A stretch of DNA of 64,000 bases. It comes from Tubiluchus corallicola. Lineage: Eukaryota > Priapulida > Priapulimorpha > Priapulimorphida > Tubiluchidae. How positions within the stretch are numbered: the first letter of the stretch is position 1; the number at the start of each line of letters is the position of its first letter. The notes beneath the pieces were generated by a model, which saw only the letters and a program-made list of their open reading frames with translations, was not told the origin of the DNA and ran no database searches. A program made the position numbers and the translations under genes. Below, piece after piece: positions 1 through 63,458 of this stretch. The stretch covers positions 62,001 through 126,000 of the forward strand of contig JAQGDQ010000400.1 of the NCBI GenBank assembly GCA_030141605.1. Direction: 5' to 3'.

Positions 1-409
1 GATGAAATGTATGAGCCAAATTCATGATACATTTTAATATTTTAGTAAATTTTGGTGATCAAATTTAGCTCTCTCCAAATACGAGTTTTCTGACCTAGCT
101 TTCTCCTTATTTGTACATCTGCAGTAACTACAAAGCAACAGTTCTGTTCATTGTGAATTGTTGACACACAATGTTCTCTTATTATTTGCTTTAGTAAGCT
201 AAATGATTAATTTACTGTATGCTCTGCTTTTATGTAGTATGTATGTTGTTTATAAAACGTTAACAATTTAACATACTGATGTGTTATGCAGGATAGAAGA
301 GATGATAAGTTGAGCACATTAATAAAAATTTCAATTAAATAAATAAAAATTTAATAAGAATTAAAAATAAAAGGCTGTGACACCACAATACAGTCATTAA
401 CAATTGCAC

Positions 410-52904
<52,495 letters not shown>

Positions 52905-53338
52905 GTCATCTCTTGCACAAAATCTTTATTTGATTGTCAGTACAAGGTGGGTTCAGCAGCCGGAATCTGCCAGACGGTTTAGCTGCAAAAAATGGAAGCA
53001 ATTATAAAATACACACGACAAGATGATAAACTACAGATTTACAAACCACAAAATTCCACTTATAGCAGTGAAATAAATTTTCTATGCAATTCATTATGGT
53101 CAATCCGAAAAAATGCTACAAGTGCCATACACTTGCCATTTGAATTAACATTGACCCTGGCCTATGAACAAGTATTATAAGTAAGAATAAATAAAGGCGT
53201 GTCGCAATAAATAAGAAAATAAAAAAGTCCTCCCCAATGTTGCAATGCATCAAGAATAATTTGATTGACTAAAATACACTCAGATCAGTATTTCATTAAT
53301 CTACGAAGGTACAGGATATCAACCTATAATACAGATGC

Positions 53339-53458
53339 AACTACGGCCAAATCACGTTGAAAACACCGGTTCTCGCCTGATCACCGAAGTTAAGCAACGT
53401 AGAGCCTGGTTAGTATTTGGATGGGTGACCGCCAAGGAATACCAGGTGCTGTAGGCTT
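53339..53458 (+). rRNA. 5S rRNA-like sequence, 120 bp (head of a SINE-like repeat)
   Basis: All 120 bases align by eye with metazoan 5S rRNA, from ctacggcc to gtgctgtaggctt, including the internal promoter segments gaagttaagcaacg and ggatgggtgaccgcc. Departures include ccaagg where ctggg is usual. No T-run terminator follows at once; the first TTTT is at 53864-53867, so a Pol III transcript would include the attached body. More likely a retroelement head than a working 5S gene. Confidence 0.8.
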
Positions 53459-53863
53459 GCAGGATGCCCACACTGTATCTCGACACTAGGCGGAGGCGCT
53501 GCACAAGCAGCCAACGGCTAAAGGGCGGAGGAGGTCAAGTGAGCCAACGGCCATGTGTAGAGGAGTAAACCTTCCAAATCAGGAGTGGAGCCCCGAAGGC
53601 TGACCAGTGCAACATGCTCAGTGACTCTGGCAGCTCCTGCAGCCAACCTGGTGCCAAACGTATCGCTCCGCTTTCCTTTGGACTACACCAGGGAGGAAGA
53701 GAGGGGGTACCTGTAGTCTGGGCAACTCAGGATCTCCATACACCTTGCCCAGGCGTGCGCCCTGGAGAGGCCACTCCAGTGGTTCAAGGATCGGATTGCT
53801 CAGCCACAGTCGACGCTGCAGCTCCATCAATGTGATCAATAACTGATTCTCTTGGTGCACCGC
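53339..53863 (+). mobile_element. 5S-headed SINE-like element (SINE3-type), longer copy
   Basis: The 5S-like head is followed by a GC-rich body (53471-53863) that recurs at 39527-39889 at high identity. There is no run of four T inside the element, and TTTT comes directly after its end, as expected for a Pol III unit. The right end abuts a minus-strand LINE remnant. No clear target duplication was found. Confidence 0.65.
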
Positions 53864-53869
53864 TTTTAA

Positions 53870-54060
53870 AACATCCTCTGTTGAGACCGTCTCTAATCCT
53901 TTTATATTTGCTACAAGTAAATAAATGTTCTGCTGTGTCTAATTCACTATTACATATGGTACATATGAAATTTCTTATAAATGAAGCCTATAAATTTGCT
54001 TTTACTTTGACCATATTAAGTCTTAAATCCAAAATATTTAACTTTTACATAATTGAATTT
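53870..54060 (-). pseudogene. LINE ORF2 C-terminal remnant
   Basis: The minus strand reads FICTICNSELDTAEHLFTC then SKYKRIRDGLNRGC, a C..C..H..C LINE C-terminal motif, preceded by LRLNMVKVKANL and one in-frame stop. It abuts the right end of the 5S-headed element. Confidence 0.65.
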
Positions 54061-54561
54061 TGAAAAATATTCCTTCTGTTCCCATTCACTGCTTTCCAGA
54101 AATCTTAGTTTTGTGCTTTTTTTTATATTTTCACTGGCACTTCTCTTGTATCACAGATGTTATTATAACGTTTACATATTTTTCCACTCTGATTCAATAT
54201 CATGACCGACTGGGTAAACCTTGCAATAAGTGAACTAAACTAATGAATACCAACTACGGAAATGGAATTCAATAAATTCAGATTTCAACAAGTGTGATCA
54301 GTTGCAAAACTTTGTGATTCAGTGTATTGTACCTTGCACTTAAATTATTTGAGTGCCTGCTATCTGGTACAGATGGCACTACCGAAGCACGGAATTACCT
54401 CACGAATATAAAATAAATACAGTACAATACTAAGCTTTTCTATATTACACATTTTACATTTATATACACATAATACACTGTAATACATTTTACTTCTGGT
54501 AGTGCTGCTGCGAACAATATGGGAAATCTTCGAAATTTATTGAATCATTGTCTTAACGGCG

Positions 54562-54717
54562 ATGCGTCTAAATAAAACTGCGACAGTAAAAATGGCGGCT
54601 TTCACGTGTTTTGATTTTTATTGTTTTTTGACATTATACATTATAATCACATTTTGTGGATTTGAACGCGAATCTGTATATGCTAAGCATGCAGATAATG
54701 TAGGTTTAGCTAGAGAG
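54562..54717 (+). CDS. GLMP: GLMP exon 1 (signal peptide)
   Basis: 52 codons from ATG 54562; an in-frame ATG at 54592 starts MAAFTCFDFY, a cleaner signal peptide, and may be the real start. Donor GAGAG|GTAATG. A MITE begins about 30 bp downstream. Confidence 0.8.
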
Positions 54718-57700
54718 GTAATGTACTTACCAGGTTACATGTTTAGGGCGCGTAGTACGCCACTAGCCGAAGTAGGACACTTCCGTTAATGCGCATGTGA
54801 TAAATTTGCGGAAAACCAGTGTCGTACATGGGCAGCACAAGTAGGACACTGGTGATCTCTGTCTAGAATCGAGAATTATGACTTAATAAAACATTAAACT
54901 AAATTTGTTTTAGGGAAAAAGTAACTTCAGTTCAAAGTCTTTAATCTTTATAATCATGATGGATAGTCCTTGACATTTTACAAATGTACTTTTTACAATA
55001 ATATCATCATTATTATTAGCTCCGTTAATATCATCGTAACATTAAACTAAATATCTAATGCTTTAAAGAGAGAAACTATGTAATGCACATAGCTCGCTAG
55101 CCCGTTCACTTAGTAGAAATTTGTCCAAGAGGTAGTGAAACGGATCACTTGTCACAGATCACAAGACAAAATAAAAATGATATACCTTAAGCAAGCATTG
55201 GAATCGCCTGAGAAGTGGGCTTATTTCGCTTCAAAAAGATTAATATCGAAGACAAATATAATATTGGCCGTTTTACTAGCTCAGAATGAGATTCTTTTAT
55301 TTTATCAGATGTATAATAAATTAGTCAACGTGTATTGACATTTTCAATTACTATTATTAAATAAACAAGGACACCGGACGCTGCCAATACGGTTAACAAC
55401 TCATTTCGTGACCTGTCTCTAGTGTCCTACTTGGGCAGCCCATGTACGATACGATACGTTCTACTTGGGCTAGTGTCCTACTCCACTATGTTAACACTAT
55501 GTTATCTGGGCGTTCAACTTATTTCCGAGGCTCAACCCTTTTTGTATGAAGGTGAGCCATCAAAAACTGCTACTTGGCTGAAAAAGAAAAAACATTCTTA
55601 ATGCACGTAAACCTTACAACGTCTTTTCATTATATCACTGATTACTTTTTTACCCATATAAATATTCTGAAATAAAAACAAATTTATTCGTTCATCATCA
55701 TAAACTGCTTTCCATGAAGCCATTCTTTCACTTTCATTAAGAGATTATTCATTTCAATTCAAATTCAATTCACAAGGTTTATTTATCTCTAATATAATAT
55801 TTATAGCACAAATACAACAAATTATGTAAAGTGTGTAAAGATGGGGTGGCGAAAGATCAGGAGATCATCGAGTTAGCCACCCCTATTAGCTTAAAAACAT
55901 GTGCTCTTAAGTTTCTAACCTTGAACCACATTTACACTTTCTGTCATTCTCATTTATCCTCCATTTATATAAGGAATTTCCATTGACTTCCAGGGCACCA
56001 ATCCTTAGTTTTACCAACAGTTCTGAATCGTACATATCTTTCATCGAGGCTTCGTAATAGGGATTTGGTTTATTCCGTTTATACCTCACGTTTAAGGCTC
56101 ACTCAAAATCGTAATTACATATTATGTTTTCGTTTCATAACTTTCAGGTTTATTGCTCTTATACCATTGCTATTATCACATCATTTACTTCATCCTTATT
56201 TACATTAAGTTTAAATGTTACATCTACAGAAGCACGCATAACTATAATCATTTTTTCATTTAAGTAAGGTGAGTGTGTTAATGACCGTATGGTCGTACAC
56301 TCACCTCGCACTACTCAAATTATTTTATTTAAAGTTTATTAATGTGTATGATATTGTATTTTTTGATGTGTGAAATAAAATTCATAGTACCTAAAAGCAG
56401 CGCTGCATATTGACAATCTATTATGTTATAATTGTAAACCCTTTTCTCTCACTGCATTCAGTCAAATTATCCCGGCCTTTTTTAGAGAGCCTTATATCAG
56501 CTAGAATGTTCCCATACACTGATAAATTAAATTTATCTGCTAGAAAGGTCACCCTGCATATCCATTTAGATACAATCCTACAGGCGACAGCAAATGAAAT
56601 TGCTTTCTTAATCAATCTCTCACTGCCCCATGATGTCTACCTACTTGAAACTCAATAAGTCAGTGTGTCGAGCAATGGTGTAAAACAGTGTAGTACTCTT
56701 ATTAGCATAGAGTACACACTCAGATAAGAATGTTCTATATGTTCTGTTGAACCACAGTTTCATAATGGGAAATTAACTCATCCAATGTCTTACGGAGGTA
56801 GTAGTACTAAAGTTTAACATAGTCATCCATTTGTAATCGAAGAAGTTTTGAGGCTTTGACGGAAAGTCAAATTTGCCCTGCATGGTGGCTCTCGAAATTT
56901 TATTACACTTTTTGCACTCATTTACAAACATTGACAATTTTACATACATGTAGGGTAATCAAAATTTTTCTTGGTTTAGTAACCTGTAGCTCATCCAGAT
57001 AGTTATGAGTACACTTTATGGTTTAGCCTGCCATGTTTCACACGTTAATAACTAATTGACGTGTTTATCAGAGTATTGTTCTTGGGAAACAGAATGGTTT
57101 TATACAAAGATTAAGAAGAAAATCATCAGAATATTTATTTTTTATATTTAGTTACGCATGGTCGTTAATCCGGGCTGTGATGAAGATTGGTGTCGCCATG
57201 ACAACGAAACGTTTCATAACTTAGTCCACATTAGTGCAGAAGGAGTTAATGACACGGTTCACTACATTTGGAGTTCAATTGGTAATTGATTGAGTAACAT
57301 TACCTTGTTGAGTAACTATAGCAGAGTAGTTGTTACCTGAACTGATTCACATTATCCTGGTTGAGTAACTATAGCGGATGGTTGTTACCTGAACTGATTC
57401 ACATTATCCTGGTTGAGTACTATAGCAGATAGTTGTTACCTGAACTGATTCAAATTATCCTCGTTGAGTACTATAGCAGATAGTTGTTACCTGGACTGAT
57501 TCACATTATCCTGGTTGAGTACTATAGCAGATAGTTGTTACCTGAACTGATTCACATTATCCTCGTTGAGTACTATAGCAGATAGTTGTTACCTGAACTG
57601 ATTCACATTATCCTGGTTGAGTCCTGTAGCAGATAGTTGTTACCTGAACTGATTCACATTATCCTCGTTGAGTACTGTAGCAGATAGTTGTTACCTGAAC

Positions 57701-60700
57701 TGATTCACATTATCCTCGTTGAGTACTGTAGCAGATAGTTGTTACCTGAACTGATTCACATTATCCTCGTTGAGTACTATAGCAGATAGTTGTTACCTGA
57801 ACTGATTCACATTATCCTCGTTGAGTACTATAGCAGATAGTTGTTACCTGAACTGATTCACATTATCCTCGTTGAGTAACTATAGCAGATAGTTGTTACC
57901 TGTACTGATTCCTTTTATTTCATTTGAACAAAATATTAGTCTAGTAAGGCAAGTCATTTTTCTTGAAACATGGTTATTTTTTTATGTAAAATACAAACTG
58001 TTTAATAAAAAATTCTTGGTTACAAAATAAACTAAAAAAGCTGTAAGCGATAGGTAAATATTATTTATTTACCAGGTACATAATGTTGCATATTATTGGT
58101 TTATTATATAAGTTCTATAGTTAACAGACTATAAGTTCGTTTTTATATGTATGCCGTTTTTATACTTTCATTTCAGGTGCTCCCACATTTCTGGTGGCAT
58201 TGACAGAAACAGACTCAAGTCTTACTGTAGATTGGAAAAAACTTTTGTTGTCAAATGATTCTGCAAACTCAGTGAAGTTTACAGCGACACCTTTCTTTTC
58301 GTTTGCTGTGATATTTACTCGTGTGAGTTGCTACATTCGAACTTTATTGTCAAGAGCTTCCTACTTTCATCACACTTCTAGGTACATTTAGAATCGCATG
58401 TTTGATGGCTAATGCTGATAATGTATAGCATCTGCACAAAAAAGGGACGAACTGTAAGCATTCTGTGCTCTCAAGTCAACTGGGAACTCTAGCGCGTATT
58501 TGGTCATCGAGAAATTTTTTGCATTTCGGACATTTTCCGATCCAATCTTCCTTAAAATTAGATTTTTCTTCATCAGTTATTTAACTTCAGGCAATGGTCA
58601 TCCAACTCCTTATAGTTTTTGAGAGGTTAGGCCAAGAGATAGGTCACTGAGGCAAGATTTACTTTTTATAATTATGTTACTATATGATACTATGTTACTA
58701 TATGATACTATGTTACTATATGATACTAATTATGTTACTATATTATACTAGATGCTACTAATTTCAGTTTTAATAAAATGCAACGGATCAATTATTGAAA
58801 AAAGGCCGTGTTTCTAAATAAATTAAAGTTTCTTCCTTGAAGGCATTGCAATATTGACATATTGCTGTTACTAATGTTGCTGGCGTATTTTATACTTGGT
58901 TTTGTGTTTTCAGCTCTTCGATTACAACGACGAGAGAGATTTGACCGACCTGAGTGTAGCAGAAAATGTCACCCAGTACTTTCTACAGAAACTGCATTGG
59001 TCAGACTTCAATAAGTCGGCTAGTGTAGACAGGTTTTCTGGAGCTTTCAAGCTTTTAAATCACAAGGGAGCTAATAATGAATCCATCCAGTTTTGGGTAT
59101 GGCTGTTTATGTATGATGCCACCTAATATTTATAGTTAAAGTAATTCACTGGTGAAGAGCCATGTTCTATATATGCACTAATCCATCTGCTGAAGTTTTT
59201 TTTCAAAGAAAAATTGAGTGATTAGACACTGTCAGCGACGCTCGATAGTGTGATAATGCGTGAACAGGATACATTTTGTCTTTTGGAAATTTTTTGGTGG
59301 AATTGGTAGATCAGAATTGAGAGGATCATTAAAAATTACATTGGTGAACTTTTCTAAACAATTTATTTTGTTCCTATATGTTACTAATTTCCATGAGCTG
59401 TACAGTCAAAAGTAGGAAATACTTTGCACATGCTTAAGTATTTCACCTGTTAACATTACAAAAGAAAGATTAATTTCTTTGCGAAAATATAAAACTTGAT
59501 TTTTCACAACATGTAGTAAAAATATAACACTTTGCAAGATAAAATTGCTAAGATTAACTGGGTTAAGCTGATGATATATATATATATATATATTTCCTAA
59601 AGTAGGAAAAGTCATTGAGAGGGTATGTAATTTACTGAAGACTTCAGAAGTTTTAGGGACTAATGAATTTAGACTGACTCTCTGTAATGTGAATTTTATA
59701 TTTTGTAGGTATCTTAAAGTAACTTCAATTTAGCTACTTTTCAAAAGGATGGTGGCACACATGCGCTATTTAAAACATTTTAGCGGACGATTGGGCCTGT
59801 CCAGTACAGTAATTACCGTGGTGTGATTTTGCATTTAATTCTCAACTTTAAATGCATTCATTAGAACAGTGGTTCCCAACCTTTTGTTGACGGTGATCCC
59901 TTTTCAGAACCCTGCATCATATTGCGGCCCAATGAAGAACATACTAGTAATCATTATTGTTCCCATTTTTTAACTTACTATACTACAAATTATCGAACAA
60001 CGGGTGATTATTTCATTAATTCATTCACGTGATGGTTGTAACTGTTTCTCAGGCAATATATATATATATGTCATCAACTTAACCCAGTTAATCTTAGCAA
60101 TTTTATCTTGCAAAGTGTTATATTTTTACTACAAGTTGCGAAATATATATATATTTATACTTTTGTAATTTGTATACAGGCCTATTAAACTAATTGATTT
60201 CATAGTGATTTGATATTGTAATCACCTTGTGGTACTTACAACATAAGTATTTTTTTGTTGACTGTGAGTGTTGCCTGTTTAGAATCTTTTATTCTGAAAA
60301 TGAAGCCATGTACCTGGCCATTTTAATCGGCTTGCTTTACTTCGTCAGATGAGAGCTTACGCTGACAGCACCCGTTCCGAAGATTTGCCGAGGCTGCTAC
60401 ACTCTCCGGACAGCATGCAGCTTCAATTTGTGCTTGATGGCTTCTTGCATAAATATCAGCAGTCGAGATTTGCTCTAGAGTACATGTTCGTTACAAAGTC
60501 AAGAACTGGACAAAAGTATGCGCTACACGTGGAGAAAAGCATTGATGATGAATATACACCTGGAGTTTTCAAAGTATGTATTTTAGGTAGATCTGTTAAA
60601 GAAATGGTGATGATAGCAAAGTTAGTTTTGCGTTGTCTCAATGCTAACGAGTACAGTTACGACAACGATTTGTTCTGATGAATTAGTCGCACGACGGCTT

Positions 60701-63458
60701 GGACGTAAGTCGGATCCGTATGTTCATGCAGTGCTCCTCTACACGTAAGATGTTGTGTGTGTACGCACACTAAATATGGCAGCGTCTACAGATGAATTTG
60801 TCGCGACAGATAAAGATTTAAAATTAATTTGCTTAAAAAGAAGAAAGGAATATGAGTTATTATTAGTCTTGTGTAATTGATTAATTAAGTTGGGGTCGTA
60901 AAGTTGAACAGTCGTAAGTTGCAGAGGTCGTAGGTCAACAACTACCTGCATGCATAACCTTTATTCATTTTGTGTAAGTGTAACCTATATTGAATTAGGA
61001 TGAAAAGTAAAAAGTAAAAAAAAGTCGAATACTTCCGGTTAAGCTTCTCTTTGCAGCCACTTTGCTTAACCTCGTTAACTTTTTGGTGCGTAACGTCACA
61101 GAATTCGAAATTTGAAAATATAAATCCTCATAAAAACATTTGTACACTGCCTTAGGGTACGACTCATTTTGCTGGTTTTGTGATTTTTCATCAAAAGTCA
61201 TTCGTTTTCGATTTTGCTCAAATTTGTCAAGAGCAGAATTCTTCAGATTTAAGATTTGTGCAAACCTGGCTGCATTAAAATATAGCAGATTTGTTGTTAG
61301 AGTGTCTAATAAACAGATTTACAACATTCAAATGGGACACGTTTACACATATAAGGATTATTGTTTGATCTTGTATACATATTGTCTCTATTGCTTCGAC
61401 GGTAATTCAAATTTGTCTAAATGTTTTGAAGACTATTGAAAACACTTTTGTAATGCAAAATGTCAAAAAAATCAAAACTAACTTTTTTATAAGTTTTTTC
61501 GCTGTCTTTTGGTTTTGCTTTGCTTGTTTGTTACTAAATGTAACTTATTTTAAGTACGGGCTTTGCTTAAAGGAAGAATGGGCGATTGTTTAGACTCAAT
61601 CTCATTTTAATTTACTGTCCAAAATATACATGTTCTTGCCTATAAAAGTTAGCAATTGTTCCTTATATTTGAACAATTAGCTTAGAAAGTTAACTAACGG
61701 CGACCGAACACAGCTATTGCTTACGTCAGAAACTAACAGAGTTTGTGCAATGGCAGGCGTCTTCCCTTTGCACGTTTGCACATCAAGCACGTTTGCATAA
61801 GTGTTAGAGTACTGTTTAAACGCATGATGTCACGAAAAATGGGCTTTACATCATATGACGTCAGAAACTAACACAGCATTTCATGATCGTGGTTATAGCG
61901 GTACCACCTTCTATTTGTCGACCATGTGATAAAAAGGCGGCACTGCCAATGTTAGTAGATTCACTGAGCTGTGAGTAGCTTTGAAAGTTTAACGAAATTT
62001 GAGTATCAGAAGTAATTATTATTTAACCTAAGCTTTGATTTAAAAAGAGCTATTGCAGTTTTCAATATTTTAGAGCATTTTTATTCTGAACTAATGTTTA
62101 CACAATCATGGGGTTTTCCTTTAATGAAGATTTTAAATAACCTATAAGCTTACATATCATAAGTATAAGTACTTGGGCTACTAATAGCTCTCAAATAGTC
62201 GTATTAATAAAAACTTGCAGTAAAATATGCTGTCAACTGTATATTTCCAGATGTATCAGTATACAACTTCAAATGTGAACAATACGGGTTTCATGGTTTG
62301 GAAGCCAGTATGCTACGCTGGCAAAGAACACAGCTTAGAGAATGATCGGTTGGTACAAGTGTACAATCTGCGTTATGAGGTAGAGACCATACCAAAGGAT
62401 AGCATAGCTTATGCTTACTATGGTTCTGTGGATCCTCGGTTGTTACAGGTTTCTGCAATAAATGTGTCATTCGGAACACAGGCTGATGGTTATTATGTTG
62501 CAAGTAAATATTTGGACTGGTGAGTACCACACCCTGATTTTTATTGAAATCAAGTGAGTAATGTTTTCAGCTTTACTAACTCATGCAATGCTGCATTTTA
62601 TTATACTGTGTCAAATTGTACATACAGTCAACATCGCATATGAGCCGGACCAGAAAAAACCGTCCCTTATATCCGATGTCCCTTATAGCTGAAGTTGAGT
62701 CAGACCGAGGGTGTATCTAGACTTGTACTTCTGTGTACTTTTACCCATATTTTTATGGATTATTGCTACACACTCAGTGGAAACGGTATGTAGGAGCTGT
62801 TCGAAGGCCGAGTTTGCGAAAAATTGAGGTTAAAAATTGATCAATTTCGCTTTGATCATATGGTCCCTTATATGCGAGGTAATTTACCTGGGTTTCTATT
62901 ACACGGGACCTGAAGATATCGTCCCTTATATCCTAGTACCTCATATATAATGATTTTTACATAGGAAAAACGTTACGAAAAATCAGGACCGGTGTTGGTG
63001 GTCCCTTATAAGCGAGTACCTTATTACCGAGTTTGACTGTATTTTTATGCATGACATTTTAATGCTCTTGGAAATTTAAACAGCATTAACTCTGTCTGAC
63101 TGAGAAAATGATTGTAATATTGTTATCTCAAAGCCATTTCTAAACTAGAACTCTGAATACAACATTAGAAGAGATCTCTCTTATGTTTATTATAGCAGTT
63201 TGCACCTTTGATTTTGTGCTCTAGATACGTGAATTGCCTGGTTTATTACTGGCTGCATATGCCATTCTTACTACTTTTTTGAATTTCAGGAATGCATTGT
63301 TGGGCTCAGGTACGCTACCAGAAGATAGGCTATCACCATTAGTTATTGGAGTTATCACTGCAGGTGTTGGTATTCCGTCGCTGCTGTTCACATTTGGGGG
63401 ACTCGCCGTCGTTGTCCAGAAAGTGCGCAATAAAGAAACATTTCCAGAAATTAACTGA
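54562..63458 (+). CDS. GLMP: GLMP / NCU-G1 lysosomal membrane glycoprotein (seven exons)
   Basis: Type I lysosomal membrane glycoprotein; in mammals GLMP partners MFSD1 in the lysosome. Exons 54562-54717, 57152-57281, 58177-58322, 58914-59096, 60349-60573, 62251-62519 and 63290-63458 join with matching phases (0,1,0,0,0,2) into 425 residues; human GLMP is 406. A signal peptide is near residues 11-35 (from a second ATG at 54592). The luminal domain carries family segments LVHISAEGVNDTVHYIWSS, VDWKKLLL, KSIDDEYTPGVF and INVSFGTQADGYY, many N-x-S/T sequons, a C-terminal transmembrane segment (LVIGVITAGVGIPSLLF) and a short basic tail ending EIN; human ends SIN. It is divergently arranged with DHX34, about 1.66 kb apart, so a shared promoter region is possible. 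Introns hold a 51-bp minisatellite, an inverted repeat and MITEs. Confidence 0.94.
54747..55490. mobile_element. MITE, family B copy 2, just inside GLMP intron 1
   Basis: Starts ggcgcgtagtacgccactag about 30 bp after the GLMP exon 1 donor and ends with gctagtgtcctactcc. Shared internal blocks with copy 1 include gcgcatgtg, tttgcggaaaa and ttgacattttcaatta. Confidence 0.75.
55745..56100 (-). pseudogene. LINE ORF2 C-terminal remnant with 3' tail
   Basis: The minus strand encodes LLVKLRIGALEVNGNSLYKW and ENDRKCKCGSRLET, stop near 55907, then about 150 bp of 3' sequence ending in a (ttgaa)-like tail. Lies in GLMP intron 1. Confidence 0.65.
57152..57281 (+). CDS. GLMP: GLMP exon 2
   Basis: Phase 0 to 1. 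Acceptor TTTAG|TTACG. Encodes VVNPGCDEDWCRHDN and HISAEGVNDTVHYIW. Donor ATTG|GTAATT. Confidence 0.93.
57284..57911. repeat. 51-bp minisatellite, about 12 copies
   Basis: Unit begins ttgagtactatagcagatag and ends attcacattatcctcg. It starts within a few bases of the GLMP exon 2 donor and fills the first 630 bp of intron 2. Confidence 0.95.
58177..58322 (+). CDS. GLMP: GLMP exon 3
   Basis: Phase 1 to 0. Acceptor TTTCAG|GTGCT. Encodes APTFLVALTETDSSLTVDW and FFSFAVIFTR. Donor CGT|GTGAGT. Confidence 0.93.
58675..58757. repeat. 18-bp tandem repeat in GLMP intron 3
   Basis: Atgttactatatgatact repeated about four times with small variations. Confidence 0.85.
58914..59096 (+). CDS. GLMP: GLMP exon 4
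   Basis: 61 codons, phase 0. Acceptor TTTTCAG|CTCTT. Encodes LFDYNDERDLTDLSV and FLQKLHWSDFNKS. Donor TTTTGG|GTATGG. Confidence 0.92.
59480..60160. repeat. long near-perfect inverted repeat in GLMP intron 4
   Basis: The arm at about 59508-59592 (gtagtaaaaatataacactt ... gggttaag) is the inverse of about 60055-60135, with only a few mismatches over some 80 bp; weaker similarity extends outward. (TA)n tracts lie at the inner ends. About 460 bp between the arms include a hAT end. Confidence 0.88.
59873..60052. mobile_element. hAT-like end fragment in GLMP intron 4
   Basis: Begins CAGTGGTTCCCAACC and matches the complement of about 21780-21982 for some 180 bp. Only one end is present. It lies between the arms of an inverted repeat. 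Confidence 0.65.
60349..60573 (+). CDS. GLMP: GLMP exon 5
   Basis: 75 codons, phase 0. Acceptor CGTCAG|ATGAG. Encodes LQFVLDGF, ALEYMFVTKS and KSIDDEYTPGVFK. Donor AAA|GTATGT. Confidence 0.93.
60574..62012. other. GLMP intron 5, nothing firmly identified
   Basis: Two cacgtcagaaactaaca-like words near 61724 and 61858. A gtcgtaagttgcagaggtcg block at 60910-60950 could be a decayed transposon end. Confidence 0.35.
62013..62125. repeat. dispersed repeat copy 2, in GLMP intron 5
   Basis: About 90% identical by eye to 44846-44962, same orientation. Ends just over 120 bp before GLMP exon 6. Confidence 0.85.
62251..62519 (+). CDS. GLMP: GLMP exon 6
   Basis: Phase 0 to 2. Acceptor TTTCCAG|ATGTA. 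Encodes FMVWKPVCYAGKEHSLEND and VSFGTQADGYYVASKYL. Donor GACTG|GTGAGT, with the Trp codon split. Confidence 0.93.
62625..63039. mobile_element. TA-flanked MITE, family A copy 2
   Basis: Ends CAGTCAACATCG... and complement CAGTCAAACTCGG..., flanked by TA at 62623-62624 and 63040-63041. Same internal order as 25628-26144 with about 100 bp deleted. In GLMP intron 6. Confidence 0.8.
63290..63458 (+). CDS. GLMP: GLMP exon 7 (TM and tail)
   Basis: Acceptor TTTCAG|GAATG completes Trp. Encodes NALLGSG, DRLSPLVIGVITAGVG, the transmembrane helix and tail, then TGA at 63456-63458. Confidence 0.93.

Larger units (their letters stand above)
52905..54561. promoter_or_regulatory. head-to-head intergenic region of DHX34 and GLMP
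   Basis: Both flanking genes start outward from this 1.66 kb interval, so it must hold both promoters. It also holds the 5S-headed repeat (53339-53863) and a LINE remnant (53870-54060). No clear TATA box was identified for either gene. Confidence 0.5.

Noticed and set aside
57284-57911. CRISPR-like array
   Set aside because: Units are contiguous tandem copies without unique spacers, in a eukaryotic intron.
60739-60951. Possible MITE end (gtcgtaagttgcagaggtcg)
   Set aside because: Only one end resembles a terminal repeat; no partner end or TA duplication was found.
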